64,000 nucleotides of DNA from Moniliella sp. 'wahieum'. Taxonomy: Eukaryota > Basidiomycota > Moniliellomycetes > Moniliellales > Moniliellaceae. The stretch is taken from positions 310,001 to 374,000 of the forward strand of contig RSEE01000017.1 in assembly GCA_003971905.1 (NCBI GenBank), in the 5' to 3' direction. Position 1 is the stretch's first letter. Each line of letters opens with the position of its first letter. The notes under the pieces were generated by a model. That model was not told the origin of the DNA and did not search any database. It was given only the letters and a program-made list of their open reading frames with translations. Below are positions 53,107 to 64,000 of this stretch, one piece after another. A program made the translations under genes and the position numbers.

Positions 53107-54537
53107 ATGGTAAAACCAGGAAAACGTTCCGCCTCTCCATCTGTCTCCCAGGAGAAGAGCAAGCGTACTCGTATCGAGGCTACTCGGGGCTCCGACGCAG
53201 AGTACTCCGATACGGAGGAGATCCAGGGTCAAGTTCCTCTTGACCGCTTGGAGCGCAATGTGGTACGCACACCCTCACCCATGCCCACATTTCCTTCTTC
53301 GCGCTTAGTAGGCTGACATCAGGATGAGAACGTTATGGTGCGCCGCGTGCGCTCGGATCTAAAAGCAGCCCGAAAGGGCGAAGTGTTACGTGCGATCAAG
53401 CGGCTCCAGGCGGCCAAGGACTCGGCCTCGACCACCGGAGGGAAGGATATTGCCCTCCTTACCAAAGAACTGGATGCGCGACGAAACACGTGCCACTTGA
53501 CCTCTTGGCTCAGAGAGTGGTGGGAAGGAAACTGATTCGCGCTCGTTTGCTGCCGAAGCTCAAGCACATTCAAACCCAAGGGGGAGATTACCCCCTTGCG
53601 GGAACCACGTTGGTGACTGGCGGAGGACTGCGTGCATCCCTGGAGGAAGCAGGGGAAATGGAGGAGCGTGTATGAGCGTATCACATCCGCCAAAACAGTG
53701 GCTGCGACTGCTACGATGGGCGTGGACAAACTGAAGAGTCTCTTGGACAAGGGGACAGAGAGGGCACCCTCCCCTCCACCCCAGGAGAACAAGAACGAAG
53801 GCAATAAAGACAAGGGCAAGGAAAAGGAAAACCTGCGGCAGCAGAGGCAGAGTTGCCATCTGAATCTGAAGGATCCGGGGACGAGGAAATAGGTATACCT
53901 GAGTTTGGTACGGAGTGGATGCCCTCGTCGGATCCGGCTCTGAAGGGGAGGAAGAGGAGGATGCAGGCCCCCTCCCCGAGTCCGACTATGAGGGGGAATA
54001 TCAGAAGGACGAAGAGCAAAGACCTCTCCATCCGCTGGGCCATTCGGAAGAAGAAACATCCGATACAGAATCTGGGGATGATGATGACGTTTCCGACAAC
54101 TCATCCGAGGGGGGTCTCCCATCCTTGGCCGCAGGCTACGTGGACCGCGGCATGCGGTTGTCGGGTTCTGGGGACGTTTCGGACTACAGCGAGACGGATG
54201 AGGAGGTGGATGCACCGATACGCAAAAACCGAATGGGCCAACGGCGCGTCGAGCGCTGTGGGAAAAGAAGTACGGACGGGGCGCAAACAACGTTCAGTCG
54301 GAAGCGCGTAAGCGCCAGGAGCAACGGGCTGCGCGAGCACGTGGGCGCACAGCCCCCTGGGAACCAGCTCCAACGACACACCACTGGGCCCTCGGTCTAA
54401 CGGGCCAACCAAGCCGGAGGCGAAAGGGAAAAACCCAAGCCGAAGGACGACAAGCTGTGCATCCTTCCTGGGTGGCCAAGCAACAGCAAAGAAAAGGCTG
54501 AGGCCAAGCCACAGGGCAAGAAGGTCGTATTGATTAA
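53107..54537 (+). CDS. BUD22: BUD22/SRFBP1-like ribosome biogenesis protein
   Basis: Nucleolar factor needed for 18S rRNA maturation in yeast. MVKPGKRSASPSVSQEKSKR is followed by an acidic segment. An intron (GTACGC...CATCAG, about 53261-53322) joins DENVMVRRVRSDLKAARKGE and VLRAIKRLQAAKDS. Next come DLLAQRVVGRKLIRARLLPK (about 53500) and RITSAKTVAATATMGVDKLK. A long acidic low-complexity region follows (GSEGEEEEDAGPLPESDYEG, SDTESGDDDDVSDNSSEG, 53930-54110). The C-terminal hallmark is KNRMGQR with the WEKKYG-type block in another frame (54225-54285), then AVHPSWVAKQQQRK and KAEAKPQGKKVV. The end at TAA 54535-54537 assumes one T lost in GTATTGATTAA, which would give the typical KKVVF-type terminus. 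Many frame slips. Confidence 0.75.
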
Positions 54538-55430
54538 TACACTCGAATTCCCACCTCTGGAGACAGTGTTCGCACTCGAGTCCATTGTAGCTAAGGTTTA
54601 GTTACTTTATATGGCACCTGCGTATTGGTGTGCAATTGATGACGATACCTTTGGGGCTGTACATATGAAAGTGCATACTAGAGGACTATAGTCCTTCGTC
54701 CGCGCGCTGGATCAAGCGGTGATGTACCCACATTTCCACGCACAAAAAGATGATGAATCGTTTTTGGCGCGACAGTCGGACTGAGAGCTAACATTGACAC
54801 TTCTCTTTTTGGTCCCGCATCCTGTATCTCTGTCGATGCGGGAGAGTCTCATGGAATGTAACTAACCACAAAGAGTTGAGAGCGAAACAGACAGAAAGAT
54901 GGTTGTTGTGAGCCATGCCTGCGGTAAAGGCGCTGGGAACAATGGATGCACCCGGCTGTAGTTGTCGAGCCCCACAAAAGTATATATTGTGAGTGGGAGA
55001 AGAGAGTGAAGAGCGTTACGCGTTTTGTTGAAGGGTTGAAGCTGCTGATGATGAGAGTGGCCAGTGTGTGAGGTACCCAAATCACTGACGCCGCACGGCT
55101 GGAGCTGAGGTAAGCCAACCGAGGAGACGCGCGGAGCTGTTTAGGGTTAGTCGGGCGAAGTGCGGCTTCTGTTCGGTGCAACCCTGCAACGCGACGGTAC
55201 CATTGCGCGCATTGGGGGGCGCTGATTAGGTAACCGGAGCCCCATCGCCGCCCCCATCGCACTGCGTCGCATCCCGCCCGCCCGCACTGCACCGCATCGC
55301 CGCGCCGCTGCTTTGGGCGCTGGGCGCCTAGATTACTGACTACTCCTAGCTGTGGCTGCGCCCGCCGCCACCACCACCCCTGGCGCTCGTCTCCATCGGT
55401 CGCTGCGCCACCACCTTCTCTTCGCCCCCC
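54538..55430. other. Intergenic, no supported gene
   Basis: A minus-strand frame at 54849-55535 has no motif and opens into the C2H2 gene. Probably promoter sequence. Confidence 0.4.
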
Positions 55431-58378
55431 ATGGCCGCCCTCCCCCTCCCCTCCGCCGACGCCGCGCCGCCACAGCCACACTGGGAGGCTGCCGCCCCTT
55501 CCCTCTCCGGCTTCGACTTCTCTGCCCCACTCCAAGCGCTCGACGAGCCCCCGCTGCCCAGCAGCGCCAGTGCCGGTAGCGTGTCCGAGTCCGGCGCCTC
55601 GACCACCGATACTGGAGAATCGACGGACGATGGCGATGCGCTCTCCCGCCCCAGCGACGGTACTAGCCAGAGCCCGCCATGGGCGGGTTTGCCTGCCCCA
55701 CCTGTGGCCACCGCTTCCGGCGCAAGAACGGGCTCAGCCGCACATGCGCTCCCACACGGGCGAGAAACCATTCGCATGCACGCTGTGCAAGTTCCGCTCC
55801 ACCCGCACCGACAGCCTCCAACGGCACATGAAGCTTCATACCCAATCCGACACCCACAACCCGCAGCACCCCGGCTGGATGTACCCTGCCTACTCCGTCG
55901 AGCCGCCGCGCGGGTTTGACGCTTCCCACCCACGCGCTACGGATACAGTACCCACCCCTATGCGGCTGGGCGCGAGATGCGTCCAGCTCACGGCTACATC
56001 TCTGCTCGGGCCTTCCCCGACCCGCCCTTGCTCGACACACGTATGACGACTTCTTCGCCCCCGCTCGGCTACCGCCCATGGAGACTGTCGTCCCTGGCGT
56101 GCCTGCGCCTCTGCCGCAAGAGCCGCTGGGCCTCGGAATGTCCCCAATGGAGCCGGGAAGCAACATGTCTTCCATCCTGCGACCCTCGCGGGGCCTTACG
56201 CCCATCCGAATGCTTCCACATCTTCTTTCGCCGGCAGCTCTACCAGCCTGCACAGCTCTATCAGTCTGCACGGGCAGTCCCACCCCGACATCGCCACTTC
56301 CTCAGCCGCAACGTGGACCAGCCCCGTTCCGTCGGTGGCACAGCACCCGTCTCCCTCGCCTTGCTCTCTCAGTCTTCTTACCCTTTTGAGGGTAGCACTT
56401 TGCTCCAACCGCACCCATCGCACCATCGCAACCATCGCAACCATCGCAACCATCGCACCACCGCGCCGTTTGGCATGCCCAACAACAAGACAAGGGTGCC
56501 AGTCCCTTAATCATCCCCCCGCCTTCGTCCGGCTCCTTCTCTGCTCCCGGCTTTGCACCGGCTGCCCGCAGATACAAGTCACTGAAGGCTTCCCCACATC
56601 TCCCGATTTCGACTTTGGCCGGCTGTTTGGCGCAACGTTGGCGGACGAGTCGGCACTTGGGTTTGATGCCTACATTGCCCAAGCTGCCAGCCTTTTTTCA
56701 CCAATCAAGCCTGCCAGCATGGAGGAGCAGCAACAGGGATCACTGAATGCTCTGCTTGGCGGCCTGGGCGGCGAAGCACTCGACACAGGCTTTGCCTCCC
56801 ATTGGCTTTGCCTCCCGATTCGGCCGATGCCCCTGCTCCGGCGGCCATTCCTGCCTCCAATCGGCATTTGTCCCAATTTGTGCTCAACTTTAATCGCCAC
56901 ATGCCTTCATCCATGTACCAACCATCCCGCAACTCTTCAGTGACATTCTCGACCATCAGGGCAAGGTAAGCTTTCGATTGAAGCGAAGCAGATCGACTGC
57001 CTCAAGCCGTGCACCGAGGACGTATTGCGGCCATGGCCATTGTGGGCGCGTCATACGATGGGATGGCCCCTTCGGGCGGCAGCTTTGTACCCATCCCCTC
57101 CTCGCTGGAGGGCACGGAGATGGATGCGACCCCGCTGCTCGTCGACTGGTATGGGGCCAACGAGCTGAAGAACAAGCTCTTGGCTGACTTTGCGGCGGAC
57201 AACCCACCTTCCACTGTGAGGGCGACGTTTGCGCCCGCTGGCGGGCCCGACTCGCTCTTTAAGGTTTTGGAAGAACCCACACTGCTCCGTCGTGCGCAGG
57301 CTTTGATGCTGCTTCAGTTTGTCAGCCTTTTTAGTCAGTCGCGCGCACACCAGAACCACGCGCGTTTGCTGCATGGTGCCTTGATCACGATTGGGCGCGA
57401 ACTGCTGACGGAGACGGTGCAGCGGCAAGCGCTGGAACGCAAGTTGACCCATCAACATGAACTCAGCGAGTATGAAAAATGGCGGCAATGGTCCCGGCGG
57501 ATGGAACGCAAACGCACCATTTGGGCTATTGCCGTGTGTGATCAACTGCAATCGGTGCTCTTCCGTCTTCCTCCCTTTCTTCAGGCGAATGAGCTGGACT
57601 CGGTCGATCTTTCTGACTTGGGCAGCACCGAGATGTGGGAAGCGCCGTCGGCGGAAGCATGGACTGTCCTCCCTGCTCCGACACCGCCAACAGGCAAAGC
57701 GTCGATCCAGTCGGTGCTGACTATGCTGCTGGACCCTATGGCGGATATGGCACCGATGGCGCAGTTGGGGCCGTGTGGGTACTTTGTTACCGCGCTCTGC
57801 CTGATGAGCCAAACGACGAGACATTGCGCCAAGACACGGAGGCCCGAAAGCGTCTTCGGCAGTCGGCCGGCTTGGGTCCCGACGCGCCTGACGCGTCCGA
57901 GGCAGTAAGGCTGCAACGTGCTCAAACTGCCTTAGAAGGTCTTGGGGCCGGAGAAAAGGCGGCGCTGATCAAAGAAGCGAACGAGACGGACCGGGCTCTA
58001 TCTCAGGCCGTCGGACAAATCGAAACGGCCCTAGCACGGTGGCGGGAACATGCCCGGGTCCCCGTCCCGGCCGCGGGCGATGGCACTGCGGCTTGGCCCG
58101 AAGAAAGCGTTGCCATCTCCTGTGCTACGGTGCATCTCATGGCGCAACTGCGGAGCCGGTGTCAATCGGAGGACAACTGGACCGAATCTCCCGAACCGTC
58201 GTTGGTCCACTTGTTGGCCACCGCACCTCAGTCCCGGGCTACGCCCGACGAGACGGAATCTCTCTTGGTTCAGGTCCGGAGGGCCCTCCGTTCCCCGACC
58301 CGACGGCCGCGTTGGTCTTGCTCGGTGTTGGGGTACCTCTCCGCCACGCCTTGGCCCCCACCCTCCCTGCTGGCCTGA
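55431..58378 (+). CDS. C2H2 zinc-finger transcription factor with fungal_trans middle region
   Basis: Nuclear DNA-binding regulator. MAALPLPSADAAPPQPHWEA opens a Ser/Pro-rich N-terminus. Two adjacent C2H2 fingers follow: CPTCGHRFRRKNGLSR plus MRSH, and linker TGEKPF, then CTLCKFRSTRTDSLQRHMKLH (55690-55845), with a frame slip inside the first. A low-complexity His/Asn run (CATCGCAAC repeats, 56417-56460) follows. The fungal_trans region (PF04082-type) has FVLNFNRHMPSSMYQPS (about 56875), an intron at GTAAGC 56966, and MAIVGASYDGMAPSGGSFVP. It continues with RRAQALMLLQFVSLFSQSRA, HARLLHGALITIGRELLTET, and RKRTIWAIAVCDQLQSVLFR with LPPFL (57500-57590). The C-terminal part (LRQSAGLGPDAPDASEAVRL and on) ends at TGA 58376-58378. 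Such C2H2/fungal_trans proteins regulate metabolism; the target is unknown. Confidence 0.8.
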
Positions 58379-58634
58379 AGGAGCCAAATGTGGAACCCAC
58401 CTCGTTCCGTGGATTTTTCCCTCGCTTACAGTAACTGGAACTCTTTGTCCCCTCCCACCCTCCTTCCCAAGCTGCGGGCCCGCTTCTCCCTCTACCCTTC
58501 GCTGGCCCAGCTTCCCCCCCCCCTCCCCTCCCTCCGCCCCCGTTGCCGCACACACACTGCTTCTCCTCGTACCTACTACCTGCCTTTCCTTTCGCTCTCA
58601 TAATCAAATTCCATTCCTCCTCGATCCTTAGATC

Positions 58635-61600
58635 TCATGTGCGCGTATACTGCGGCGGTGGCGTCACAGTTGCGTCGTTAGCCGGGGCTGAGTGGCCCTG
58701 TTCGTGCTGGCGCTGGTACTGCTCGACATCAGCCCGTGCACGCTCAAACAACCGCCGCTTCTCTCGTCCTTGGGCACTTGCTCTTGGTGGGCAGCCGCAG
58801 AAGTCGGTGCGAGACCAGGAGCTCCAGGAACGGGAGCGCCGCTACTGCTAGACCCACTGGCCCCACCCATGCCAGGATGGTAGCGTTGCTGGTACTGCTG
58901 CACGTCTGCCTGTGCTTGCTCAAACAAGCGCCGCTTCTCCTCGTCCTTGGGCACTGCTCTTGGTGGGCAGCCGCAGAAGTCGGTGCGAGACCAGGAGCTC
59001 CAGGAACGGGGGCGCTGCTACTGCTAGACCCACTGGCCCCACTCATGCCAGGATGGTAGCGTTGGTGGTACTGCTGCACGTCTGCCTGTGCTTGCTCAAA
59101 CAAGCGCCGCTTTCCTCGTCTTTAGGAACCTGCTCTGCCGGCGCCGATGCTAGCCCAGGCGTGCCAGGGGTGGGAACGCCCACGTTCCCGGGCCGAGGAG
59201 CGTTGCCAACAACAGTCGGCGGAGGCGAACCGTATCGGGCACCTGGCTCGTTGGTCCAGTTGATGTGCCTGCGCTTGGCCCGGCTGCGGGACCAGCCTGC
59301 GTGCCCGGCCGCCCAAAGATGAGTAATACCACTTCGCATACGCAGGGTCCGACGGCTGCAAGCCCGGCGGCACTTGCGGTACAGCTTGCGAAGTGGGCAC
59401 AGGCGTTGACGCTGTCTGGACTGGCATAGCTGCCACTGCACTAGGTGTGGCGCCAGATCCGGATCCCGACACAGCGGGGCTCGCTCCAGCTCCAGCTCCG
59501 GAGCCTGAGCCCGAGCCTGAGCCCGAGCCCGAAGCCGCCGCTCCGGTCACAGTAGGAAGAGGACCGACATTGGCGGCGTACCACTCGGCGTAGGCCGGGT
59601 CGTTGGGACTCAGACCAGGAGGGGGTTGAGCAACAGCGAGTGGTGCGCCCTTGGGCTGTCCTGCTGCTGCCATACCCAAACCCGGAGCAGCGGCAGCGCC
59701 CGGCACAACAGCCCCAGCACCAAGGAGCGGCGCAACGTTAGATGCATACCACTCGGCGTAGGCTGGGTCGCTTGGGCTCAGCCCTGGTGGCGGCTGAGGA
59801 TGGAAGTAGGGTAAGAAGTGCTCCCCGTTCGTTGATGGGCACTGACCGATGCCGACTGAGCTGGTGCTGCCCCAAGAGAGGGAGAATAGTGGAATTGTAC
59901 CAGTCGGCGTACCCTGGGTCCGCGGGGGTCAGCCCGGGAGGAGGGGACGGGTAGCGTGTATAACCCGGCCCAGCCACTTGCGCTTGCGCTTGAGCTGGCG
60001 CTGGAGTCGCGGCAACAGCAGCGGCAGTAGAGGTGGCTCTGCCCCAAGTTTTCTGTGCCGACGCATAATTGATGGCTTGCTGGTGCAGTGGGGTTGCTGC
60101 GGTTGCAGCAATCGTGGCGGCGGCCGTAGCCTTAGTAGTGGCAACAGTATCAGAAGGACTCGGGTCCTCCTTGCGTGTTCTTATCCATCGCCTCACGGAA
60201 CAGTGTCTCGGTTGTGTCAAACGTCTGTTTGAGAGCTCGCATGGTGGCCAGGCGCGTTTCGTGTACATTGATCACGTCCACCAGGGTGATCCAGGCCGTA
60301 GACGAGGCAGCAACAAACATGCTGCGCAACTCCTCATCATCTCTGCGATTGTACGACCGTGGGCTAGGCGGGTTGCGCACCGGTCCAGCAGCGCGTACAT
60401 CGTTGGTGCCATCGCTCTACATCCATCTCCATACGCGCAGTGGCAAGCAGAGAGTCAAACGTGACCCCATCGAGGGCTTGACATAATTCTTGGGGAAAAT
60501 CCCGATCTTGCCCTTGGACTCGCCGCGCCACCAATGTTCGAACTGTGCCTCGAGCACCGTGATCACATCGCCCCGCTTTAGAGGCAATTCCCCCTCGTCT
60601 GACGGCACCAGATCATGAATCGCCTGCACCCGACGAGGAGGGGGCCGACAACCATACCCGCAATGTTCTTGGGGCCCAGCCGGGACCATCGGCGGTGCAT
60701 CAGGGTCAGGAGCTTGCTCAATGGTGTCCTTCCTGGCTGTCGCAGGAACAGAAGCACCGCTACGGCGCTGGCGGCAGCCGCTGGGCCGCTAGACCGCGTG
60801 GAAGGACAGCTGCGTGAGCAGAAACGGGGACGGGGCAGGAATAGGATCAGTATCCGGTCCTTCGATGGCACTGTCCCATGTCTATCGCTCCCTGCTGGGC
60901 TGGTCGGACGCGCGGGGGTGCAGGCGCCGGGGCCCAACCGGGAGGCGGAACCGGGACCCGGGCGTGCAGCGGTTGGAACAGGAGGGGCGGGGGAGGCACA
61001 CGCGGGGGAAGCGCAGGCGGTGGTGGAGGCGGAGGTGGAGGCGGCCTGGAGGCACCTGGTGGCATGATGGGTTGGAGGAGGCACCGAATGAGCGATGGTT
61101 TGCGGCGGAGGCGGGGGAACACCAAGCGCTTGCCGCAAGTCATCGGGCACGTTGGGTTCCCAACGTCTGTCCAGCATCTTTAAGAGACATCTCGAGTGCC
61201 TTACGCAGGTCCTCATCTTCCTTCCGCAACTCCTCGATCGACTGCTCCGGCGGGGGTGCCTCACGTGATACCGCGCCAAACCCCCGGCGACGGTGGCCCG
61301 AACGGCTTCCATGGCGTGTGCATGGTATCTGCTTCGGCGGAGGCTGACTGTTCAAGAGTGGTGTACCAGCCTTCGATGAGCTCAAGGACGCGGGTGCGGT
61401 AGGCCTGCGACGTGTGCCGATAAGTGGCGGATTGCACGAGCGCTTCGCAAAAGATGGGACTGGCCAGCGCTTCGAGCGCATGCGCCTCGGGCCAGAGTTC
61501 TCTCCAATGCCATGGCGACGCTGAGCGCAGTGCTGCGGACGTTGTGGGTCGCGGTGGAGGAGACGGGGCGCAAGTGCTTCGATGGCCGCGCGGGCGCCCG

Positions 61601-61726
61601 GTGGGCCATCCCGCAGACGCGATCGCTAACGGCAATGTTCAGCTCCCAGTTCTCGGTGCCATGGAGGTCTTCGCTGGTGGCGGCATTGATCAGGGTTTCA
61701 TACGCCGAGGGCTGTACCAACGCCAT
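58635..61726 (-). CDS. HSE1: ESCRT-0 component HSE1 (VHS, UIM, SH3)
   Basis: Partner of VPS27 that sorts ubiquitinated cargo at endosomes. ATG 61726 opens MALVQPSAYETLINAATSED, then LHGTENWELNIAVSDRV, a VHS domain continuing through GARAAIEALAP and SPIFCEALVQSATYRHTSQA to YRTRVLELIEGWY (61715-61370). UIM: EDEDLRKALEMSLKDAG (about 61215). A Pro-rich linker leads to SH3 RRVQAIHDLVPSDEGELPLK...HWWRGESKGKIGIFPKNYV (60632-60480). A helical GAT-like region follows (EELRSMFVAASSTAWITLVD, about 60320). The tail has at least four copies of PPPGLxPxDPxYAxWY (59930-59325), a (SerGly)n run, and three tandem copies of LFEQAQADVQQYQQR with a Ser/Gly/Pro linker. It ends TVTPPPQYTRT, stop TGA 58637-58635. 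Many frame slips. The tail is much longer than in yeast Hse1. Confidence 0.92.
58742..59115 (-). repeat. 176-bp tandem repeats in the HSE1 C-terminus
   Basis: GCTCAAACAA(C/G)CGCCGCTT occurs at 58742, 58918 and 59094, spacing 176 and 176. A 177-bp period would keep frame. Each copy lacks one base at a different site (TTCTCTCG for TTCTCCTCG in copy 1; GCACTGC for GCACTTGC in copy 2), as expected for random indel errors in an in-frame 59-residue repeat. Confidence 0.92.
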
Positions 61727-63048
61727 TTGGGCACGTGAGCGTGGGCGTGGGCGTGGGCAGGAGGGGGTGGTGGAGGCAAGTTCAGGGGGTGGCGTGTCTG
61801 TCTGCCTGCCTCCGCAGCCAGGCGGCCGGGAGCAGCGCCCCATCGAACACCGGCACTGGCCGGCTAGGGTTAGCCCCCGCTGCGCCGCCGCGCAGCCGCC
61901 GCTGCTCCACACAATCGCCCTGTGCCACGTGACGTACGCCAGTCGCCTGCAGCTGGTCACCTGACCTGGCCAGTCATCCTGTCATCGATACACTCAGCAC
62001 CCATCGCTGAGACCATCGCCATAATCAATGGCCTTTGGCATGTGGCTTGTTATCGCCGACACCAACATAACATGGGAAACATGGGGCCAAAACACCCCAC
62101 CACCCCCCGTGTCCCAGGTTGCTCATAGCGACGCCTGCCCAGCTGAATACTGGTATCCTGATCGGCCTGTGATCAGCCACAAATATGCCCCAGGCCTATA
62201 TTTTGAGTACTGTGGGCATTCGGCTACTCGGAGTACTGGTGCCTGAGGGTGCCTGAGTATACTACAATGGACAAGACCGGGATGAGGTTGTCCCTCAGAT
62301 ATTAGACTTCAAGCAGGGGGCTCTGGGAGGTCTTACGCCCGGGCTGCATTCGTGGTTCCCGTGCTTATTAGGCACTCACCAGCCGCTGAAGAGGGCTCAG
62401 GCTGACCGGGCTGATAATGATCGTCAGGCCGGCGTCAGGCACGTCAGGCCTCGGGCTGAGGCTACTTGACCTCAAGCTTCAAGCTTCAAGATCCATGTAC
62501 ATTTACATTGAAGCTCTGGGACGCCCACTACAGCCACATTACTTGCCTCATTCGCGTCACTAACGGTTTTGTGCTGTGCACGTGTGCATTGTACCGAGTA
62601 ACGGCGAGGCTATCGCCATATCGATCTTCTCCTGTCCAGATTTTACTGCGCTTTTGACCGTTATGTCTCCAGGGTTTGTAGCACCCATCGAGACTACTGC
62701 GGCCTGGACCTGGGCACCTGTTAGGGGACTGAGCCTCAGTAACTGAAGCGCTGAAGCGCTGAAGCTCTCGAAGCTTGAAATCAGTGAACATCAGATCTCC
62801 GAGCAGTGCATGTGGGCATTCCTCTCGTAGGCGTGACACGTGACATGTCTAATGTGACACATGCGAGAGGCTTAAGAAGTGAAACAAGAGGCGTTCTCTC
62901 GCATACGCGAACGTGCCGCCTGCTTGATTAACCCGATTCCACATGGTTCGCTCCTCAGCGCAGAAGGCCCGGATGTGAATCTGTAGGCATCCCTCAGGCC
63001 TCGCATAGGCGCGATGATGGGATTTACGATCTGCCCCCCCACCAAGTT
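61727..63048. other. Intergenic, no supported gene
   Basis: Contains CAGGC/CTGAGG-type motifs (62390-62465), CAAGCTTCAAGCTTCAAG at 62474-62491, and AAGCGCTGAAGCGCTGAAG at 62746-62765. No coding signal. Confidence 0.45.
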
Positions 63049-63049
63049 C

Positions 63050-63057
63050 CTTATAAA
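63050..63057 (+). promoter_or_regulatory. TATA box of the secreted phosphatase-like gene
   Basis: TTATAAAA within CCTTATAAAAACAAGC, about 75 bp before ATG 63129, followed by a CT-rich leader. Confidence 0.65.
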
Positions 63058-63128
63058 AACAAGCATGTCGCCTTCCCTTCCTCTCCTTTTCCCCCATCCA
63101 CCTCTCTCTTCTCTCGCCCGTCTGCATC

Positions 63129-63760
63129 ATGTTCCCCGCTGTGCTCTTCTTTTGCTTTTGGCCAGCTTGGTTCAAGCCGACAAGACCAAGGTTGCCAACA
63201 AGGTGTACCTTATCCGGCATGGCGAAAAGCCGGACAGTGGGAATGGACTGTCGACCCAAGGTACCGAGCGGGCGCAGTGCCTTCCCTCGGTGTTCACCTC
63301 GTCGAACGGGTACAACCTGGGACTGATCATGGCGGAGCAGCCTCAATCGGATGGCTCGCAGCAGCGCCCCTACGACACGGTTAAGCCCCTTGCCGACTCG
63401 CTGGGGTTGACTGTGGACACCAACTGCCAGCGCGACGATACATCGTGCGTGGCCAACGAGATCCAAAACTTTGCCGATTCGTCAAGCCAGGACATCCTGA
63501 TTTGCTGGGAGCACAAGGCGCTGTCGGACATCTCGGACCAGCTGGGAGACCAATTCAAGTACCCTTCCGACCACTTTGGTATGTCTCTGTCTGCCTCCCT
63601 TTTGTTGCGCGTTTTGCGTTCTTTTTGGGGTTCTGTGGCGTATCTGATCGCTAACTGTGGGATGGGTGGATCGGCAATAGACTTGATCTACGAGATTATC
63701 GATGGCGACTTGACGTCCAACTCGCCCTGGTCTGAGGACTGCGCCGGGTTGGACTCGTAG
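63129..63760 (+). CDS. Secreted histidine phosphatase (phosphoglycerate-mutase-like) superfamily protein
   Basis: ATG 63129 (CATCATGTTCCC) gives MFPAVL. A one-base slip then leads to LLLLLASLVQA, a signal-peptide core with a plausible Ala cleavage site, followed by DKTKVANKVYLIRHGEKPDS. RHG holds the phospho-accepting His. STQGTERAQCLPSVF and the later WEHKALSDISDQLG (second active-site His) fit the clade of short fungal PGM-like proteins. Intron 63579-63680 (GTATGT...GCTAACTG...AATAG) joins DHF to DLIYEIIDGDLTSNSPWSED, and the stop is TAG 63758-63760. About 175 residues. Two Cys pairs (NCQRDDTSC, EDC) suit a secreted protein. The substrate is unknown. Confidence 0.86.
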
Positions 63761-64000
63761 TGCCAGGCGCAATTGCATTGACAACTTTCTGGACGAACGG
63801 TGGGCGGAGGCTGCCTTTGGCTTTTGGCATTTGGGCTGGGCTGGGCGACTGGTAATGATTACGCGATGGTCCAAGTCAATCGAAGTCGATGAGGGTGCTG
63901 TGCGTGATGGAACAGAGGGTACTCTCCGACGAGCAGTCTACAGGAGAGGTGGGCAGGCGATTGATCACAGAGAGCGGAGCGAGATTAGGTGCAGCGAAGA
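63761..64000. other. 3' flank, nothing supported
   Basis: Short frames only, up to the window end. Confidence 0.4.

Overview
This window is nuclear DNA from a filamentous or yeast-like fungus. The evidence is short spliceosomal introns (GT...CTAAC/CTGAC...AG, about 50-100 bp), RNA polymerase III tRNA genes with introns, fungal families (YPI1, IMP1, BUD22, HSE1, a C2H2 plus fungal_trans regulator, an AMN1/GRR1-type F-box/LRR protein), and two classes of LTR retrotransposon. A basidiomycete is my best guess from the overall style of genes and elements, but I see no decisive marker. Almost every conserved gene has frame breaks. Most look like single-base losses in G/C runs, so many CDS spans below cover several frames as well as introns.

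Layout. 1-4140: an F-box/LRR gene between two direct copies of an LTR-like repeat. 4406-5497(-): NADH-cytochrome b5 reductase. 5.5-8.4 kb: no supported gene. 8.4-12.2 kb: two convergent unidentified genes. 12.9-16.6 kb(-): a large helical-repeat-like protein with an Arg-rich, mitochondrial-looking N-terminus, head-to-head with IMP1 (mitochondrial inner membrane protease, 16983-17663). 17759-18691(-): translin. 19203-19886(-): YPI1, a PP1 regulator. 20149-25193(-): a complete Ty1/copia element with identical 160-bp LTRs, next to tRNA-Gly(GCC) and tRNA-Ser(CGA) genes.

27.1-39.9 kb is the most striking part. It is a head-to-tail array of nearly six copies of a unit of about 2.22 kb. Each unit carries a 160-codon minus-strand ORF behind a 15-bp-arm hairpin, 102-103 bp subrepeats, a CATGTCACAGCC minisatellite, and an internally duplicated segment with a clear minus-strand intron. 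Diverged relatives of unit sequence and of each other lie on both sides (about 26.76-27.11 kb and 39.86-40.80 kb). I recognise no family in it.

41.2-43.6 kb is a decayed Ty3/gypsy element that has lost its reverse transcriptase. It is followed by a complete chromodomain-bearing Ty3/gypsy element (43952-49750) with a perfect 5-bp target duplication, GAATG.

50.8-64 kb returns to single-copy genes: a 2-oxoglutarate/Fe(II) dioxygenase, BUD22 (ribosome biogenesis), a C2H2/fungal_trans transcription factor, HSE1 (ESCRT-0: VHS, UIM, SH3, and a repeat-rich tail), and a secreted histidine-phosphatase-like protein. The cellular genes are unrelated housekeeping functions; no operon-like logic is implied.
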